Shown here: positions 36,721 to 45,351 of the stretch, piece after piece
How the letters are laid out: each line of letters opens with the position of its first letter
How positions within the stretch are numbered: position 1 is the stretch's first letter
Source of the DNA: Kitasatospora sp. MAP5-34
GTDB taxonomy: Bacteria; Actinomycetota; Actinomycetes; Streptomycetales; Streptomycetaceae
Reading direction: 5' to 3'
Length of the DNA stretch: 64,000 nt
NCBI RefSeq assembly: GCF_029894335.1
Contig: NZ_JARXZC010000002.1
Span: 310,001-374,000, forward strand
Notes under the pieces: generated by a model
The model's database searches: none
What the model saw: the letters and a program-made list of their open reading frames with translations, nothing else
What the model was told of the DNA's origin: nothing
Made by a program: the position numbers and the translations under genes

Positions 36721-38004
36721 ATGAGCGCCAATCCCAGAGCCGCGAGCGGTGGACCCGCCCGTTGGTGGGCCGCCTCGGCCGCTCTCCTGCTCCTGGCCCC
36801 GCTGGCGGCCTGTTCGACGCGGGCCGGTCCGGCCGGCGCGATGGCGGCACCGGGCGTGGTGGACGCCGGCCCGCTGGTGCACACCTCGGGCACCGCCGAC
36901 CTGGACCCGGCCCAGCCCTTCACCGTCACGTCCGTGCCCGGCAGCCGGCTCACCGATGTCACGGTCAGCGGCCCGGACGGCCGCCTGGTGGCCGGGCGGC
37001 TCGCCGCCGACCAGCACAGCTGGCAGACCACCGGCCGGCTGAGCGCGGGCGCCAAGTACGCCGTCCGGATCGCCGCCGACAACGGCAAGGGCGGCCGGGG
37101 CGAGACGGCCAGCACCTTCAGCACGGTGGCCCCGAAGAACCAGCTCACGGCGGAGCTCGGACCGGACTCCTCCGGCAGCGGCATCTACGGGGTGGGCCAG
37201 CCGCTCACCGTGAAGCTCTCGGCGGCGGTCAAGGACCCTGCCGCCCGTCAGGAGGTCGAGCGCAGCCTGAAGGTGGTCTCCGAGCCCGCCGTGGAGGGTG
37301 CCTGGTACTGGGTCGACGACCAGAACCTGCACTTCCGCCCGCAGGAGTACTGGCCGGCCAACGCGAAGATCAGGCTCAGCTTCGACGCTGCGGGCGCCAG
37401 GATCTCGGACGGCCTGTACGTGGGGGAGAGCAGCTCGAAGTCGTTCCGGACGGGCGACCGGGTCGAGGCACTGGTCGACGCGGGCTCCCACGAACTGACC
37501 TACCGGCGCAACGGCGAGGTGGTCAACACCATCCCGGTCACCACCGGCAAGCCCGGCTTCTCCACCCGTAACGGCATCAAGGTGGTGCTCGGGCAGGAGT
37601 CCCTGGTCCGGATGAGCAGCGAGACGATCGGCATCGGGGCGGGCAGCCGGGAGGCGTACGACCTCCAGGTCCACTGGGCCACCCGGGTGACGTGGAGCGG
37701 CGAGTACGTCCACGCGGCGCCCTGGTCGGTCGGCTCGCAGGGCGTCGAGAACGTCAGCCACGGCTGTACGGGCATGAGCACCGACAACGCCAAGTGGTTC
37801 TTCGACCAGACCCGGATCGGCGACATCGTCCAGGTGATCAACAGCCGTGGCGCGGAGATGGAGCCCTTCGGCAACGGCTTCGGCGACTGGAACGTCACCT
37901 GGGACGACTGGCTCAAGCACAGCGCCCTCGGCAAGCCCGTCAACACAGCGGGCCCCATCGACCCGGCCACCACCCGGGACACCGGCCCCTTGCCGCAACT
38001 CTGA
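36721..38004 (+). CDS. L,D-transpeptidase lipoprotein (Ig-like domains plus YkuD)
   Basis: A 427-residue cell-wall enzyme that forms 3-3 peptide cross-links in peptidoglycan. The N-terminal signal ends in the lipobox LAAC (Cys31). One or two bacterial Ig-like domains follow at about residues 60-240 and then the YkuD catalytic domain at about 245-375, with the active site SHGCTGMS (His347, Cys349). The layout matches mycobacterial LdtMt2-type proteins. ATG 36721 has AGGAGG upstream and TACGAT at 36683-36688 is a likely -10. A long inverted repeat follows the stop. Confidence 0.92.
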   Translation: MSANPRAASGGPARWWAASAALLLLAPLAACSTRAGPAGAMAAPGVVDAGPLVHTSGTADLDPAQPFTVTSVPGSRLTDVTVSGPDGRLVAGRLAADQHSWQTTGRLSAGAKYAVRIAADNGKGGRGETASTFSTVAPKNQLTAELGPDSSGSGIYGVGQPLTVKLSAAVKDPAARQEVERSLKVVSEPAVEGAWYWVDDQNLHFRPQEYWPANAKIRLSFDAAGARISDGLYVGESSSKSFRTGDRVEALVDAGSHELTYRRNGEVVNTIPVTTGKPGFSTRNGIKVVLGQESLVRMSSETIGIGAGSREAYDLQVHWATRVTWSGEYVHAAPWSVGSQGVENVSHGCTGMSTDNAKWFFDQTRIGDIVQVINSRGAEMEPFGNGFGDWNVTWDDWLKHSALGKPVNTAGPIDPATTRDTGPLPQL

Positions 38005-38020
38005 CGCTGCGCACTCTGAG

Positions 38021-38108
38021 CAACCACAGCAGGGGCGCGGGGAACTGCGCGACCAGGGCACAACGTACGTGCACGGTTGCGCAGTTCCCCGCGCCCCTGC
38101 TCTGGTTG
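38021..38108. repeat. Best-preserved copy of the GGGGCGCGGGGAACTGCGCG inverted repeat
   Basis: The 22-bp arms GCAGGGGCGCGGGGAACTGC plus GC (38029-38050) and their exact complement (38079-38100) enclose 28 bases with CAACGTACGTGCACG. The stem extends outward with one mismatch to about 30 bp. It lies 17 bases after the transpeptidase stop and is placed to end transcription in both directions, before the convergent GntR gene. Confidence 0.9.
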
Positions 38109-38129
38109 CCGTTGAGCGCACAGTTCCGG

Positions 38130-38498
38130 CTACCCGCCGTAGGCGAGCCGCAAGGCGCCGTCCACGGCCGCCAGCGCCTCCTCCCGGGACACCCCGAGCC
38201 GTACCGCCCGCTCCGCGTACTCCGCCGCCGCCGCTGCGGCCAGCCGGTGCGCGGTGTCGCCGGCGGCGGCGATCAGGGTGCCGCGCCGGCCGTGGGTCTC
38301 GACCACGCCGTCGGACTCCAGCTCGCGGTAGGCCCGGGCCACCGTGTTGGCGGCCAGGCCGAGTTCCTCGGCGAGGGCCCGTACGGTGGGCAGCTTCAGG
38401 CCCGTGGGCAGGACGCCCTCGCGGGCCTGTTCGGCGATCTGGGCCCGGACCTGCTCGTACGGGGGAGTGGCGGAGGCGTGGTCGATGCTCAGCTGCAC
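38130..38498 (-). CDS. GntR-family regulator, YtrA type
   Basis: A 122-residue protein: an N-terminal winged HTH (ATPPYEQVRAQIAEQARE, LPTVRALAEELGLAANTVAR, AYRELESDGVVETHGRRGT) and a short C-terminal helical tail, the YtrA subfamily pattern. Short YtrA-type proteins usually control ABC-transporter or envelope genes; none is adjacent here. GTG 38498 has GGAG upstream. It lies downstream of the qcrB terminator. Confidence 0.88.
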   Translation of the reverse strand: MQLSIDHASATPPYEQVRAQIAEQAREGVLPTGLKLPTVRALAEELGLAANTVARAYRELESDGVVETHGRRGTLIAAAGDTAHRLAAAAAAEYAERAVRLGVSREEALAAVDGALRLAYGG

Positions 38499-38539
38499 GG
38501 TGGGCTCCTGACGGCGGGTGAGGGGGTACGGGTACGGCC

Positions 38540-38574
38540 GAGGCCCCCTCTCCCACGGGGGGAGAGGGGGCCTC
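38540..38574 (-). terminator. Terminator of the ctaE-qcrCAB operon
   Basis: A 15-bp stem GAGGCCCCCTCTCCC / GGGAGAGGGGGCCTC with a 5-base loop lies 32 bases after the qcrB stop. Confidence 0.85.
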
Positions 38575-38605
38575 AGGTGGCGATCAGACCGAGGTCACGC
38601 GGGGA

Positions 38606-40264
38606 TCAGTGGTGGCCGTGGCCACTGGTGATCTCGTGGTGCTCCTCGGCGGTGGGCTTGGCGATCTGGCTGTACTCGCCGAAGTAGCCCTTCGAGATCT
38701 TGGCACGGAGCTTGGTGAGGCGCCCGATCTTGCGCTTGACGCCGTTCTCGTCCACCTCGGCCGGGAGCTCCATCGGCTGCAGCTGCTCGTGAGCGGTGAG
38801 CTTGTGCAGCTTGTCCGCCGGGAGCTGGGCGTGGATCTCGACGAACTCACCGTGCGGCAGGCGCTTGATGACGCCGGTCTCACGACCGTGCAGCACCTTC
38901 TCCTTGTCACGGCGCTGCAGGCCGAGGCACCAGCGCTTGGTGACGAAGAAGACGATGATCGGCACGAGGAAGAAGCTCGTCCGGACGAAGTACGTGATGT
39001 CGTTGAGCGACAGGTGCAGGTGGGTGGCGACCAGGTCGTTACCACCGCCGATCAGCATCACCAGGTACCAGCTGATCCAGGCCACACCGAGCGCGGTGCG
39101 GACCGGGGCGTTGCGCGGGCGGTCGAGGATGTGGTGCTCGCGCTTGTCGCCGGTGATCCACGACTCGAGGAACGGGTACACCGCGATGACGGCCAGCACC
39201 ATCGGGAAGACCATCAGCGGGATGAACACACCCAGGTTCAGGGTGTGGCCCCAGAGGTGGATCTCCCAGCCCGGCATGACACGGATCAGGCCCTCGGAGA
39301 AGCCCATGTACCAGTCCGGCTGGGCGTCGGTGGACACCTGGTCGGGGCGGTACGGGCCGTACGCCCAGATCGGGTTGACGGTCGCGATCGCGGACATGGC
39401 CGCGATGATGCCGAACACCAGGAAGAAGAAGCCACCGGCCTTGGCCATGTAGACCGGCATCAGCGGCATGCCGACGACGTTCTCCTCGGTCTTGCCCGGG
39501 CCCGCGAACTGGGTGTGCTTGTGGTAGAAGACCAGGATCAGGTGCGCCACCAGCAGGCCCACCATGATGCCGGGGATCAGCAGCACGTGGACGGTGAAGA
39601 GCCTCGGAATGATGTCGTTACCGGGGAACTCGCCGCCGAACATGAACATCTGGAGGTAGGTACCCACCAGCGGGACGGCCAGGACGGCGCCCTCCATGAA
39701 GCGGATACCCGTACCGGACAGCAGGTCGTCCGGGAGCGAGTAGCCCATGAAGCCGTCGAACATGCCGAGGAACAGCAGCAGGAAGCCGAACAGCCAGTTG
39801 ATCTCGCGCGGCTTGCGGAACGCACCGGTGAAGAAGACGCGCATCATGTGCACGAACATCGCGGCGATGAAGACGATCGCCGCCCAGTGGTGGATCTGAC
39901 GGATCAGCAGGCCACCGCGGACCTCGAAGCTGATGTTCATCGTGGAGGCGTAGGCCTCCGACATCTTGATGCCGTTCAGCGGTGCGTAGGTGCCGTGGTA
40001 GACGACCTCGCCCATGCTGGGCGTGAAGAACAGCGTGAGGTAGACACCCGTCAGGATGATGATGACGAAGGTGTAGAGGCAGATCTCACCGAGCATGAAG
40101 GACCAGTGGTCCGGGAAGATCTTGCGCAGGTTGGCCTTGGCGAGGGAGTAGATCCCCAGCCGGCCGTCCAGGTAGTCGGCAGCGGCCTCGCCCTTGTTCG
40201 CGGGCTTGGCACGGGTGCTGCTCGGCTTGGTAGCGCCAGTGGTGGCGCTGCTCGCGGAACTCAT
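38606..40264 (-). CDS. qcrB: Cytochrome bc1 complex cytochrome b subunit
   Basis: A 552-residue polytopic quinol oxidase subunit that binds two b haems. Visible marks are the amphipathic quinol-site segment (GEVVYHGTYAPLNGIKMSEA), the haem-ligand helices (RGGLLIRQIHHWAAIVFIAA, HMMRVFFTGAF), GYSLPDDLLSGTG, and the C-terminal extension ending GHGHH. The actinobacterial form is longer than mitochondrial cytochrome b. ATG 40264 overlaps the qcrA stop by four bases (ATGA). Confidence 0.95.
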   Translation of the reverse strand: MSSASSATTGATKPSSTRAKPANKGEAAADYLDGRLGIYSLAKANLRKIFPDHWSFMLGEICLYTFVIIILTGVYLTLFFTPSMGEVVYHGTYAPLNGIKMSEAYASTMNISFEVRGGLLIRQIHHWAAIVFIAAMFVHMMRVFFTGAFRKPREINWLFGFLLLFLGMFDGFMGYSLPDDLLSGTGIRFMEGAVLAVPLVGTYLQMFMFGGEFPGNDIIPRLFTVHVLLIPGIMVGLLVAHLILVFYHKHTQFAGPGKTEENVVGMPLMPVYMAKAGGFFFLVFGIIAAMSAIATVNPIWAYGPYRPDQVSTDAQPDWYMGFSEGLIRVMPGWEIHLWGHTLNLGVFIPLMVFPMVLAVIAVYPFLESWITGDKREHHILDRPRNAPVRTALGVAWISWYLVMLIGGGNDLVATHLHLSLNDITYFVRTSFFLVPIIVFFVTKRWCLGLQRRDKEKVLHGRETGVIKRLPHGEFVEIHAQLPADKLHKLTAHEQLQPMELPAEVDENGVKRKIGRLTKLRAKISKGYFGEYSQIAKPTAEEHHEITSGHGHH

Positions 40265-41334
40265 GCGGAGCGCTCCCAGAAGCTCGGGCCGACGGGCTTC
40301 GAGAAGTCGCCAGTGGCGATCAGGAAGCCCTTGTCATCAGTGGTGATCTTGAGCTGCGGCAGCGGGTGACCGGCCGGGCCGAAGATCACTCGGGCGCCGT
40401 CCGCCAGGTCGAAGGTCGACTGGTGGCAGGGGCACAGGGCGTGGTGGGTCTGCTGCTCGTACAGGCTGATCGGGCAGCCGACGTGGGTGCAGATCTTCGA
40501 GTAGGCGAGGATGCCCTGGAAGCCCAGGTCGCTCGAGTCGCTGTCCTTGAGGTCCTCCGGAGCGATCCGGACGAGCATCAGGGCGTCCTTGGCGATCTTC
40601 TCCTGGAACTGCTCGTCGTCCTCCGTCAGGCCCTCGGGCTTGGCGAAGGTCAGCGAGCCGACCTGGATGTCCTCGGCCTTCATCGGCAGATCGGTGTTCA
40701 TGTTGATCAGCTGAATGGGCTGCGCCGGGGTGGCTTCCTGCCAACCGGTGTGGTCGAGCTTGGTCTCGGGCAGCGGGCCCAGGTCGCGCAGCAGCACGAC
40801 ACCGGAGAGCGGCACCAGGGCCATCGAGCCGATCATCGTGTTGCGGATCATCTTGCGGCGGCCGAAGCCGGACTCGGCGGCACCGGTCTTGAACTGCTCG
40901 ATGACGTCCGCGCGGACCTCGTCGTCAGCCTCGATCGGGTGACGCTCGGCCGGGACCTCGTGGTCCGACATCAGCGTGCGGGCCCAGTGGACCGCGCCCG
41001 CGCCGATGCAGAACAGCGCCACACCCAGGGTCAGGCCGAGCGCGAAGTTCAGCGCGCTGACGTGGCCCAGCGGGAAGATGTAGACGATCTTGTCGATCGG
41101 GAAGATCACGTACGAGGCGATGAACCCGGCCGTCGCCAGCATCGACACGATGAACATGAGCGAGACCTGGCGCTCGGCGCGCTTGGCGGCCCGCTCGTCG
41201 ATGTCGGTACGACGGGGCTGGTGGACCGGCAGGCCGGGGTCGGCGAACGGGTCGCCGTGCGGGGCGACGTCGTGACCGTGGGAGGCGTCGTGCGCCTCCG
41301 GCAGCTTGTTCTCTGGCATGTTGTCGTGGCTCAT
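40261..41334 (-). CDS. qcrA: Cytochrome bc1 complex Rieske iron-sulfur subunit
   Basis: A 357-residue Rieske protein. The cluster site is CTHVGCPISLYEQ and ALCPCHQSTFDLADG, giving the two Cys and two His ligands, and GPAGHPLPQL follows. The actinobacterial form has an acidic/His-rich N-terminus (HDASHGHDVAPHGDP), three membrane helices and a C-terminal Rieske domain. ATG 41334 overlaps the qcrC stop (ATGA). The frame continues upstream to 41667 but only as a shadow inside qcrC. Confidence 0.95.
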   Translation of the reverse strand: MSHDNMPENKLPEAHDASHGHDVAPHGDPFADPGLPVHQPRRTDIDERAAKRAERQVSLMFIVSMLATAGFIASYVIFPIDKIVYIFPLGHVSALNFALGLTLGVALFCIGAGAVHWARTLMSDHEVPAERHPIEADDEVRADVIEQFKTGAAESGFGRRKMIRNTMIGSMALVPLSGVVLLRDLGPLPETKLDHTGWQEATPAQPIQLINMNTDLPMKAEDIQVGSLTFAKPEGLTEDDEQFQEKIAKDALMLVRIAPEDLKDSDSSDLGFQGILAYSKICTHVGCPISLYEQQTHHALCPCHQSTFDLADGARVIFGPAGHPLPQLKITTDDKGFLIATGDFSKPVGPSFWERSA

Positions 41335-42140
41335 GACTTCTTGGCCTTGGTGGTGTGGGCGGCGACCCAGATCGCGACCGCGATGAGAGCGCCGAGACCG
41401 AAGATCCAGCCGAACAGACCCTCGGTCACCGGACCGAGGCTGCCCAGGGCGAGACCGCCGGGGTTGGGCTCTTCGCTGGTGGTGTGGCGGACGAACGCCA
41501 CGATCTGCTTCTTCTGCGCTTCCGGCATGGTGCTGTCGGGGAACGACGGCATGTTCTGCGGGCCGGTCTGCATGGCCTCGTAGATGTGCTTCGGGTCGAC
41601 ACCGTCGAGCGACGGGGCGTACTTGCCCTGCGTCAGGGCACCACCCGAGCCAGCGAAGTTGTGGCACTGGGCGCAGTTGGTGCGGAACAGCTCGCCACCC
41701 TTGGCCACGTCGTCCGGGCTGGTGGAGGTGTACTGGTCCTTGGTCGGTACCACCGGGCCCGGGCCGAACGAGGCCACGAACGCGGCCAGCTGGTCGATCT
41801 CGGCCTGGCTGTAGATGACCTTCTTGCGCGGGATCTGGGCACCGGGCTGCTGCGCGGGCATCCGGCCGGTGCCGACCTGGAAGTCGACCGCGGCGGAGCC
41901 GACGCCGACCAGGCTCGGACCGGTGGAGCTGCCCTGGCCGTTGAGGCCGTGGCAGGAGGAGCAGCCAACGGCGAAGAGCCGCTTGCCCTCATCGATCGCG
42001 AGCGACTGCGCCGAGGAGTCGGCCTGTGCCTTCTCGGCGGGCGCGAACGCGGCGTACAGCCCCCCGGTCACCGCCAGGGCGAAGAGTAGGACGACCAGCG
42101 CCGCCAGTGGGTGGCGCCGTCGTGCGGAGAGCTTTTTCAC
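41331..42140 (-). CDS. qcrC: Cytochrome bc1 complex dihaem cytochrome c subunit
   Basis: A 269-residue actinobacterial dihaem cytochrome c1. Haem motifs are CSSCH (Cys60, Cys63, His64) and CAQCH (Cys156, Cys159, His160). An N-terminal membrane anchor (PLAALVVLLFALAVTGGLYA) and a C-terminal helix (LFGWIFGLGALIAVAIWVAA) frame the periplasmic domains. Dihaem QcrC donates electrons straight to the aa3 oxidase without a soluble cytochrome c. The GTG start at 42140 has no strong site. It follows ctaE by about 140 bases. Confidence 0.95.
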   Translation of the reverse strand: MKKLSARRRHPLAALVVLLFALAVTGGLYAAFAPAEKAQADSSAQSLAIDEGKRLFAVGCSSCHGLNGQGSSTGPSLVGVGSAAVDFQVGTGRMPAQQPGAQIPRKKVIYSQAEIDQLAAFVASFGPGPVVPTKDQYTSTSPDDVAKGGELFRTNCAQCHNFAGSGGALTQGKYAPSLDGVDPKHIYEAMQTGPQNMPSFPDSTMPEAQKKQIVAFVRHTTSEEPNPGGLALGSLGPVTEGLFGWIFGLGALIAVAIWVAAHTTKAKKS

Positions 42141-42264
42141 GGAATAACCCCGGTGTCAGGATCTGGTCGGCTGGGGGTGCGCCCGGAGGTCGGCCCGGTC
42201 GGTCCGGCCCGGGGGGCGCGCGGTCGGTCGGTACGGGCCTGCGTGGTCCGGCCGGCAGCCAGCG

Positions 42265-42292
42265 ACCTGATCAGCTGGTTACTTGATCAGGT
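42265..42292 (-). repeat. 9-bp inverted repeat at the ctaE stop
   Basis: ACCTGATCA (42265-42273), a 10-base loop and TGATCAGGT (42284-42292). It spans the ctaE stop codon and could form a partial terminator between ctaE and qcrC. Confidence 0.5.
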
Positions 42293-42899
42293 AGATGGTC
42301 GCGAACAGGCCGATCCACACGACGTCGACGAAGTGCCAGTAGTACGACACCACGATCGCGGCGGTGGCCTGCTCGTGCGTGAACCGCTTGGCTGCGTACG
42401 TCCGTCCCAGGACCAGCAGGAAGGCGATCAGACCACCCGTCACGTGCATGCCGTGAAAGCCGGTGGTCAGGTAGAACACCGTGCCGTACGGGTCGGAGGA
42501 CAGCGAGAGGCCGTCCTTCTTGACCAGCTCGGTGTACTCGAAGATCTGCCCGCCGATGAAGATCGCGCCCATCGCGAAAGTGCAGATGAACCACGAACGG
42601 AGCTTCTTCACGTCACCGCGCTCGGCGGCGAAGACGCCGAGCTGGCAGGTGACGGAGGAGAGCACCAGGATCGTGGTGTTTCCTGCCGAGAAGGGGACGT
42701 TGAGGGCGTGTGCCTTCTCCGCCCAGAACGCTGGGCCCTTGACCGAGCGGAGCGTGAAGTACATCGCGAAGAGGGCCGCGAAGAACATCAGCTCGGAGCT
42801 CAGCCAGACAATGGTTCCGACGCTGACCAGGTTCGGCCTGTTGACCGCTCCGTGCGCGTGTCCGGTTTCTGTTGCTGTTGCTGTCGCCACGACGGACAT
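42279..42899 (-). CDS. ctaE: Cytochrome c oxidase subunit III
   Basis: A 206-residue five-helix subunit of the aa3 oxidase that stabilises the proton-pumping core. The motifs [40 protein letters not shown] and [20 protein letters not shown] are typical. The first 20 residues are a Thr/Ala/His tail ([13 protein letters not shown]). ATG 42899 has AAGGGAC upstream. It is the first gene of the minus-strand group ctaE-qcrC-qcrA-qcrB; the split of cta genes between two divergent groups is normal in streptomycetes. Confidence 0.94.
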   Translation of the reverse strand: MSVVATATATETGHAHGAVNRPNLVSVGTIVWLSSELMFFAALFAMYFTLRSVKGPAFWAEKAHALNVPFSAGNTTILVLSSVTCQLGVFAAERGDVKKLRSWFICTFAMGAIFIGGQIFEYTELVKKDGLSLSSDPYGTVFYLTTGFHGMHVTGGLIAFLLVLGRTYAAKRFTHEQATAAIVVSYYWHFVDVVWIGLFATIYLIK

Positions 42900-43363
42900 T
42901 ATGTCGGTCCCTTATTCCGTCTTCACGCCGGGGGGTGTACCTCGGAGTGTCCGGTGCGTGCGGTATGCCCCGTTGAGGGCCGACGGGGCGTCCGGTGAGG
43001 GGGTTGAGGAGGCCGTGTCCGATTTCTGACGGTTCTTCGGGGGGCTCCGGAGTCCCGGATCACTCCTCTGCCCTGCGTGTCACTGCCGCCTGGCGGCCCG
43101 GCGATGGGCTAGCGCATCAGCCGTACGGGTGATGTAAGCCGCTCAGGGTGACGGTCCGTCCTCCGACTGGGTGACGCCTGGGCGCGGCGCCTTGAGGGAG
43201 ATCGGGTCAAGGGGTCACCACGGGGGGTGGTCGGGAGTAGCATCCGGAAGTGAGAGTGGCCCGGATCACACCGGGTCGGAGCGAGCCGCACAGCTGTCGT
43301 GGCTGCAGCTGTCGTATCTGAAGATTTCGTACCCAAGAGGACGAGCACCCGGGAGCAGGGCCC
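42900..43363. other. Divergent region between ctaE and the receiver protein gene
   Basis: No long gene is seen. On the plus strand TAGCAT (43238-43243) precedes a 24-codon GTG frame (43250-43321), and a 10-base direct repeat CAGCTGTCGT lies at 43291 and 43306. A GGGGCTCCGGAGTCCC palindrome lies near 43040. I could not place a clear ctaE promoter. Confidence 0.5.
43250..43321 (+). CDS. Possible leaderless 23-residue peptide with three cysteines
   Basis: The frame encodes VRVARITPGRSEPHSCRGCS followed by CRI and a TGA. TAGCAT ends six bases before the GTG, a leaderless arrangement. It ends 42 bases before the receiver protein gene. It may be a leader peptide, or chance. Confidence 0.3.
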   Translation: MRVARITPGRSEPHSCRGCSCRI

Positions 43364-43789
43364 ATGGCGCACACGACCGACGAGACGCTCACTGTTCTTG
43401 TCTACAGCGATGACCGCAACACCCGTGAGCAGGTGTCGCTCGCGCTCGGCCGGCGCCCGGCCGCGGACGTCCCCGAGGTGAGCTACCTGGAGTGCGCGAC
43501 GCTGCCGGCCGTGCTGCGCGCGCTGGAGAAGGGCGGCGTCGACCTCTGCGTCCTGGACGGCGAGGCCACCCCGGCGGGTGGCCTCGGGGTCGCCCGGCAG
43601 ATCAAGGACGAGATCTACGGCTGCCCGCCCGTCCTGGTGCTGATCGGCCGCCCGCAGGACTCCTGGCTGGCCGCCTGGAGCCGCGCGGACGCCGCCATCT
43701 CGCACCCGGTCGACCCGGTCGCGCTGTCCGGGGCGGCCGCCGCACTGCTGCGGGCGCGGATCGCCGGGCGGACACCCGCGAGCCACTGA
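43364..43789 (+). CDS. Receiver-like response regulator without output domain
   Basis: A 141-residue protein with a CheY-like fold: TLTVLVYSDDRNTREQVSLA at the start supplies the acidic pair, VDLCVLDGEATPAGGLGVAR the phospho-acceptor Asp, and PPVLVLIGRPQDSWLAAWSR the third strand. The usual Lys after strand 5 is replaced by AISHPVDPVAL, so phosphorylation-dependent switching may be lost. There is no DNA-binding domain. GGGAGCAGGG precedes the ATG. Confidence 0.78.
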   Translation: MAHTTDETLTVLVYSDDRNTREQVSLALGRRPAADVPEVSYLECATLPAVLRALEKGGVDLCVLDGEATPAGGLGVARQIKDEIYGCPPVLVLIGRPQDSWLAAWSRADAAISHPVDPVALSGAAAALLRARIAGRTPASH

Positions 43790-43948
43790 CCCGTCGGGAG
43801 GGCTCTGCTCGGCAGTGCTCATTCCAACTCGCCCTACTCGTCTCAGCAGGAGAGAAGGCACCGGGAGATCGCGGCACCGGCGTGGTACCGCTCGCTAGGC
43901 TGGCTCCGTCCCTTTTGGTTCGTGAAGCGATGAGAGCTGGAGTCAGCC

Positions 43949-45025
43949 ATGGTGAACGTGCAGCCTGCGAACGGTGGTAGCGACCCCGCGCAGGTGGTCC
44001 GCTCCTGGCCGGATCTCCTCAGCGCACTGCTGGCCGGTACCGACCTGACCCGGCGGGACACCGCCTGGGCGATGGACCGCATCATGCGCGGCGAGGCCAG
44101 CCCGGTGCAGGTCGCGGGTTTCATGGTCGCGCTGCGGGCCAAGGGCGAGACGGTGGAGGAGATCTCCGGTCTGGTCGAGGCGATGTACGAGCACGCCGAG
44201 CCGCTGTACATCCCCGGCCCGGCGGTGGACATCGTCGGTACCGGCGGCGACCGGGCCAAGACGGTCAACATCTCCACCATGTCGGCGATCGTCGCGGCGG
44301 CGGCCGGCGCCAAGGTGGTCAAGCACGGCAACCGGGCCGCCTCCTCCGCCAGCGGCGCCACCGACGTACTGGAGAAGCTCGGCATCAGCTCGGACGTCTC
44401 CGTCCGGCGGGTCGCCGAGATCGCCGAGGAGGTCGGGCTCACCTTCTGCTTCGCGTCCAAGTTCCACCCCGCGATGCGGCACGCGGCCCCGGCCCGGCGC
44501 GACCTCGGGGTGCCGACCGCCTTCAACATCCTCGGCCCGCTCACCAACCCGGCCCGCGTCAGCGCGCACGCGATCGGCTGCTTCGACACCCGGCTGGCCG
44601 GGCTGATCGCCGGCGTACTGGCCGCGCGCGGCGCCACCGGCCTGGTCTTCCGGGGCGACGACGGGCTGGACGAACTGACCATCTCCACCACCTCCCGGGT
44701 CTGGATCGTCAAGGACGGCGGGATCACCGAGACCGCCTTCGACCCGCGCGAGGTCGGCATCGAGCTGGTCGGCATCGAAGCCCTGCGCGGCGCCGACCCC
44801 GAGTACAACGCGGCCGTGGCCCGGCGCGTGTTCGCGGGCGAGCACGGCCCGGTCCGGGACGCCGTCCTGCTCAACACGGCGGCGGCCCTGGCCGCCCTCG
44901 ACCTGACGGACGCTCCGCTGCCCGAGCAGCTCGCCGCAGGCATGGCGCGGGCGGCCACGGCGATCGACTCCGGTGCGGCGGAGGCGACCCTCAAGCGCTG
45001 GGCGGAGGCGACGCTGCGGCGCTAG
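43949..45025 (+). CDS. trpD: Anthranilate phosphoribosyltransferase
   Basis: A 358-residue enzyme for the second step of tryptophan synthesis, joining anthranilate to PRPP. Marks are [20 protein letters not shown] (PRPP site), [20 protein letters not shown] and [42 protein letters not shown] 43949 has GGAG seven bases upstream and TAGGCT at 43896-43901 is a likely -10. It is separate from other trp genes in this window. The inverted repeat after the stop probably ends its transcript. Confidence 0.95.
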   Translation: MVNVQPANGGSDPAQVVRSWPDLLSALLAGTDLTRRDTAWAMDRIMRGEASPVQVAGFMVALRAKGETVEEISGLVEAMYEHAEPLYIPGPAVDIVGTGGDRAKTVNISTMSAIVAAAAGAKVVKHGNRAASSASGATDVLEKLGISSDVSVRRVAEIAEEVGLTFCFASKFHPAMRHAAPARRDLGVPTAFNILGPLTNPARVSAHAIGCFDTRLAGLIAGVLAARGATGLVFRGDDGLDELTISTTSRVWIVKDGGITETAFDPREVGIELVGIEALRGADPEYNAAVARRVFAGEHGPVRDAVLLNTAAALAALDLTDAPLPEQLAAGMARAATAIDSGAAEATLKRWAEATLRR

Positions 45026-45118
45026 CCACTGGGGGCGCGGGGAACTGCCGGGTGCTCGAGTGGGTCCAGTTGAGGTCTGAGCCTTCCGTTTCGCGCAGTT
45101 CCCCGCGCCCCTGTGGTT
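45025..45118. repeat. Copy of the GGGGCGCGGGGAACTG inverted repeat after trpD
   Basis: GGGGGCGCGGGGAACTG (45031-45047) pairs with CAGTTCCCCGCGCCCCTG (45096-45112), and the right flank carries GCCTTCCGTTTCGCG as in other copies. The stem is extended by CCAC/GTGG. It lies at the trpD stop. Confidence 0.88.
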
Positions 45119-45144
45119 GGCCCGTCCGGATGGTGGATGGGTGT

Positions 45145-45173
45145 TTGACCATCGATTGGTCGCCGCATAGAGT
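45145..45173 (+). promoter_or_regulatory. Promoter of the SAM-IV riboswitch transcript
   Basis: TTGACC (45145-45150), a 17-base spacer and TAGAGT (45168-45173) place the transcription start near 45180, the first base of the riboswitch fold. Confidence 0.75.
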
Positions 45174-45179
45174 CCACGG

Positions 45180-45300
45180 CAGGTCATGAGTGACAGCGAT
45201 AAGCCCCAGCTTGCTGTCCGGCAACCCTCCGTCCGTGGCGGGGTGCCCTGGGTGAGGACCGGGCTTCGCGGCGGACCGTCCGCGTGGCAAGCGCGGGCCA
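45180..45300 (+). ncRNA. SAM-IV riboswitch
   Basis: The RNA from GGTCATGAGTGACAGCG through AAGCCCCAGCTTGCTGTCCG, GCAACCCTCC, GGCGGGGTGCCCTGGGTGAG, to GACC agrees with the SAM-IV (SAM-I-related) aptamer of actinomycetes: the GGTC/GACC closing stem, GCTTGCTG...GGCAACC core and GGGGTGCC. A further hairpin GCGGACCGTCCGC lies at about 45271-45283, as expected for the extra pseudoknot domain. It starts at the predicted transcript start and lies about 50 bases upstream of the class V aminotransferase-like gene. SAM binding would repress that gene (family knowledge). Confidence 0.85.
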
Positions 45301-45351
45301 CCGGTGTATCCATGCACTCCCGGGGTCCTGACCTCAGAGGAGTGCACAGCC

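Noticed and set aside
36697..38556. A 619-codon minus-strand frame opposite the L,D-transpeptidase
   Set aside because: Low-complexity Arg/Gly/Ala sequence antisense to a clearly coding gene.
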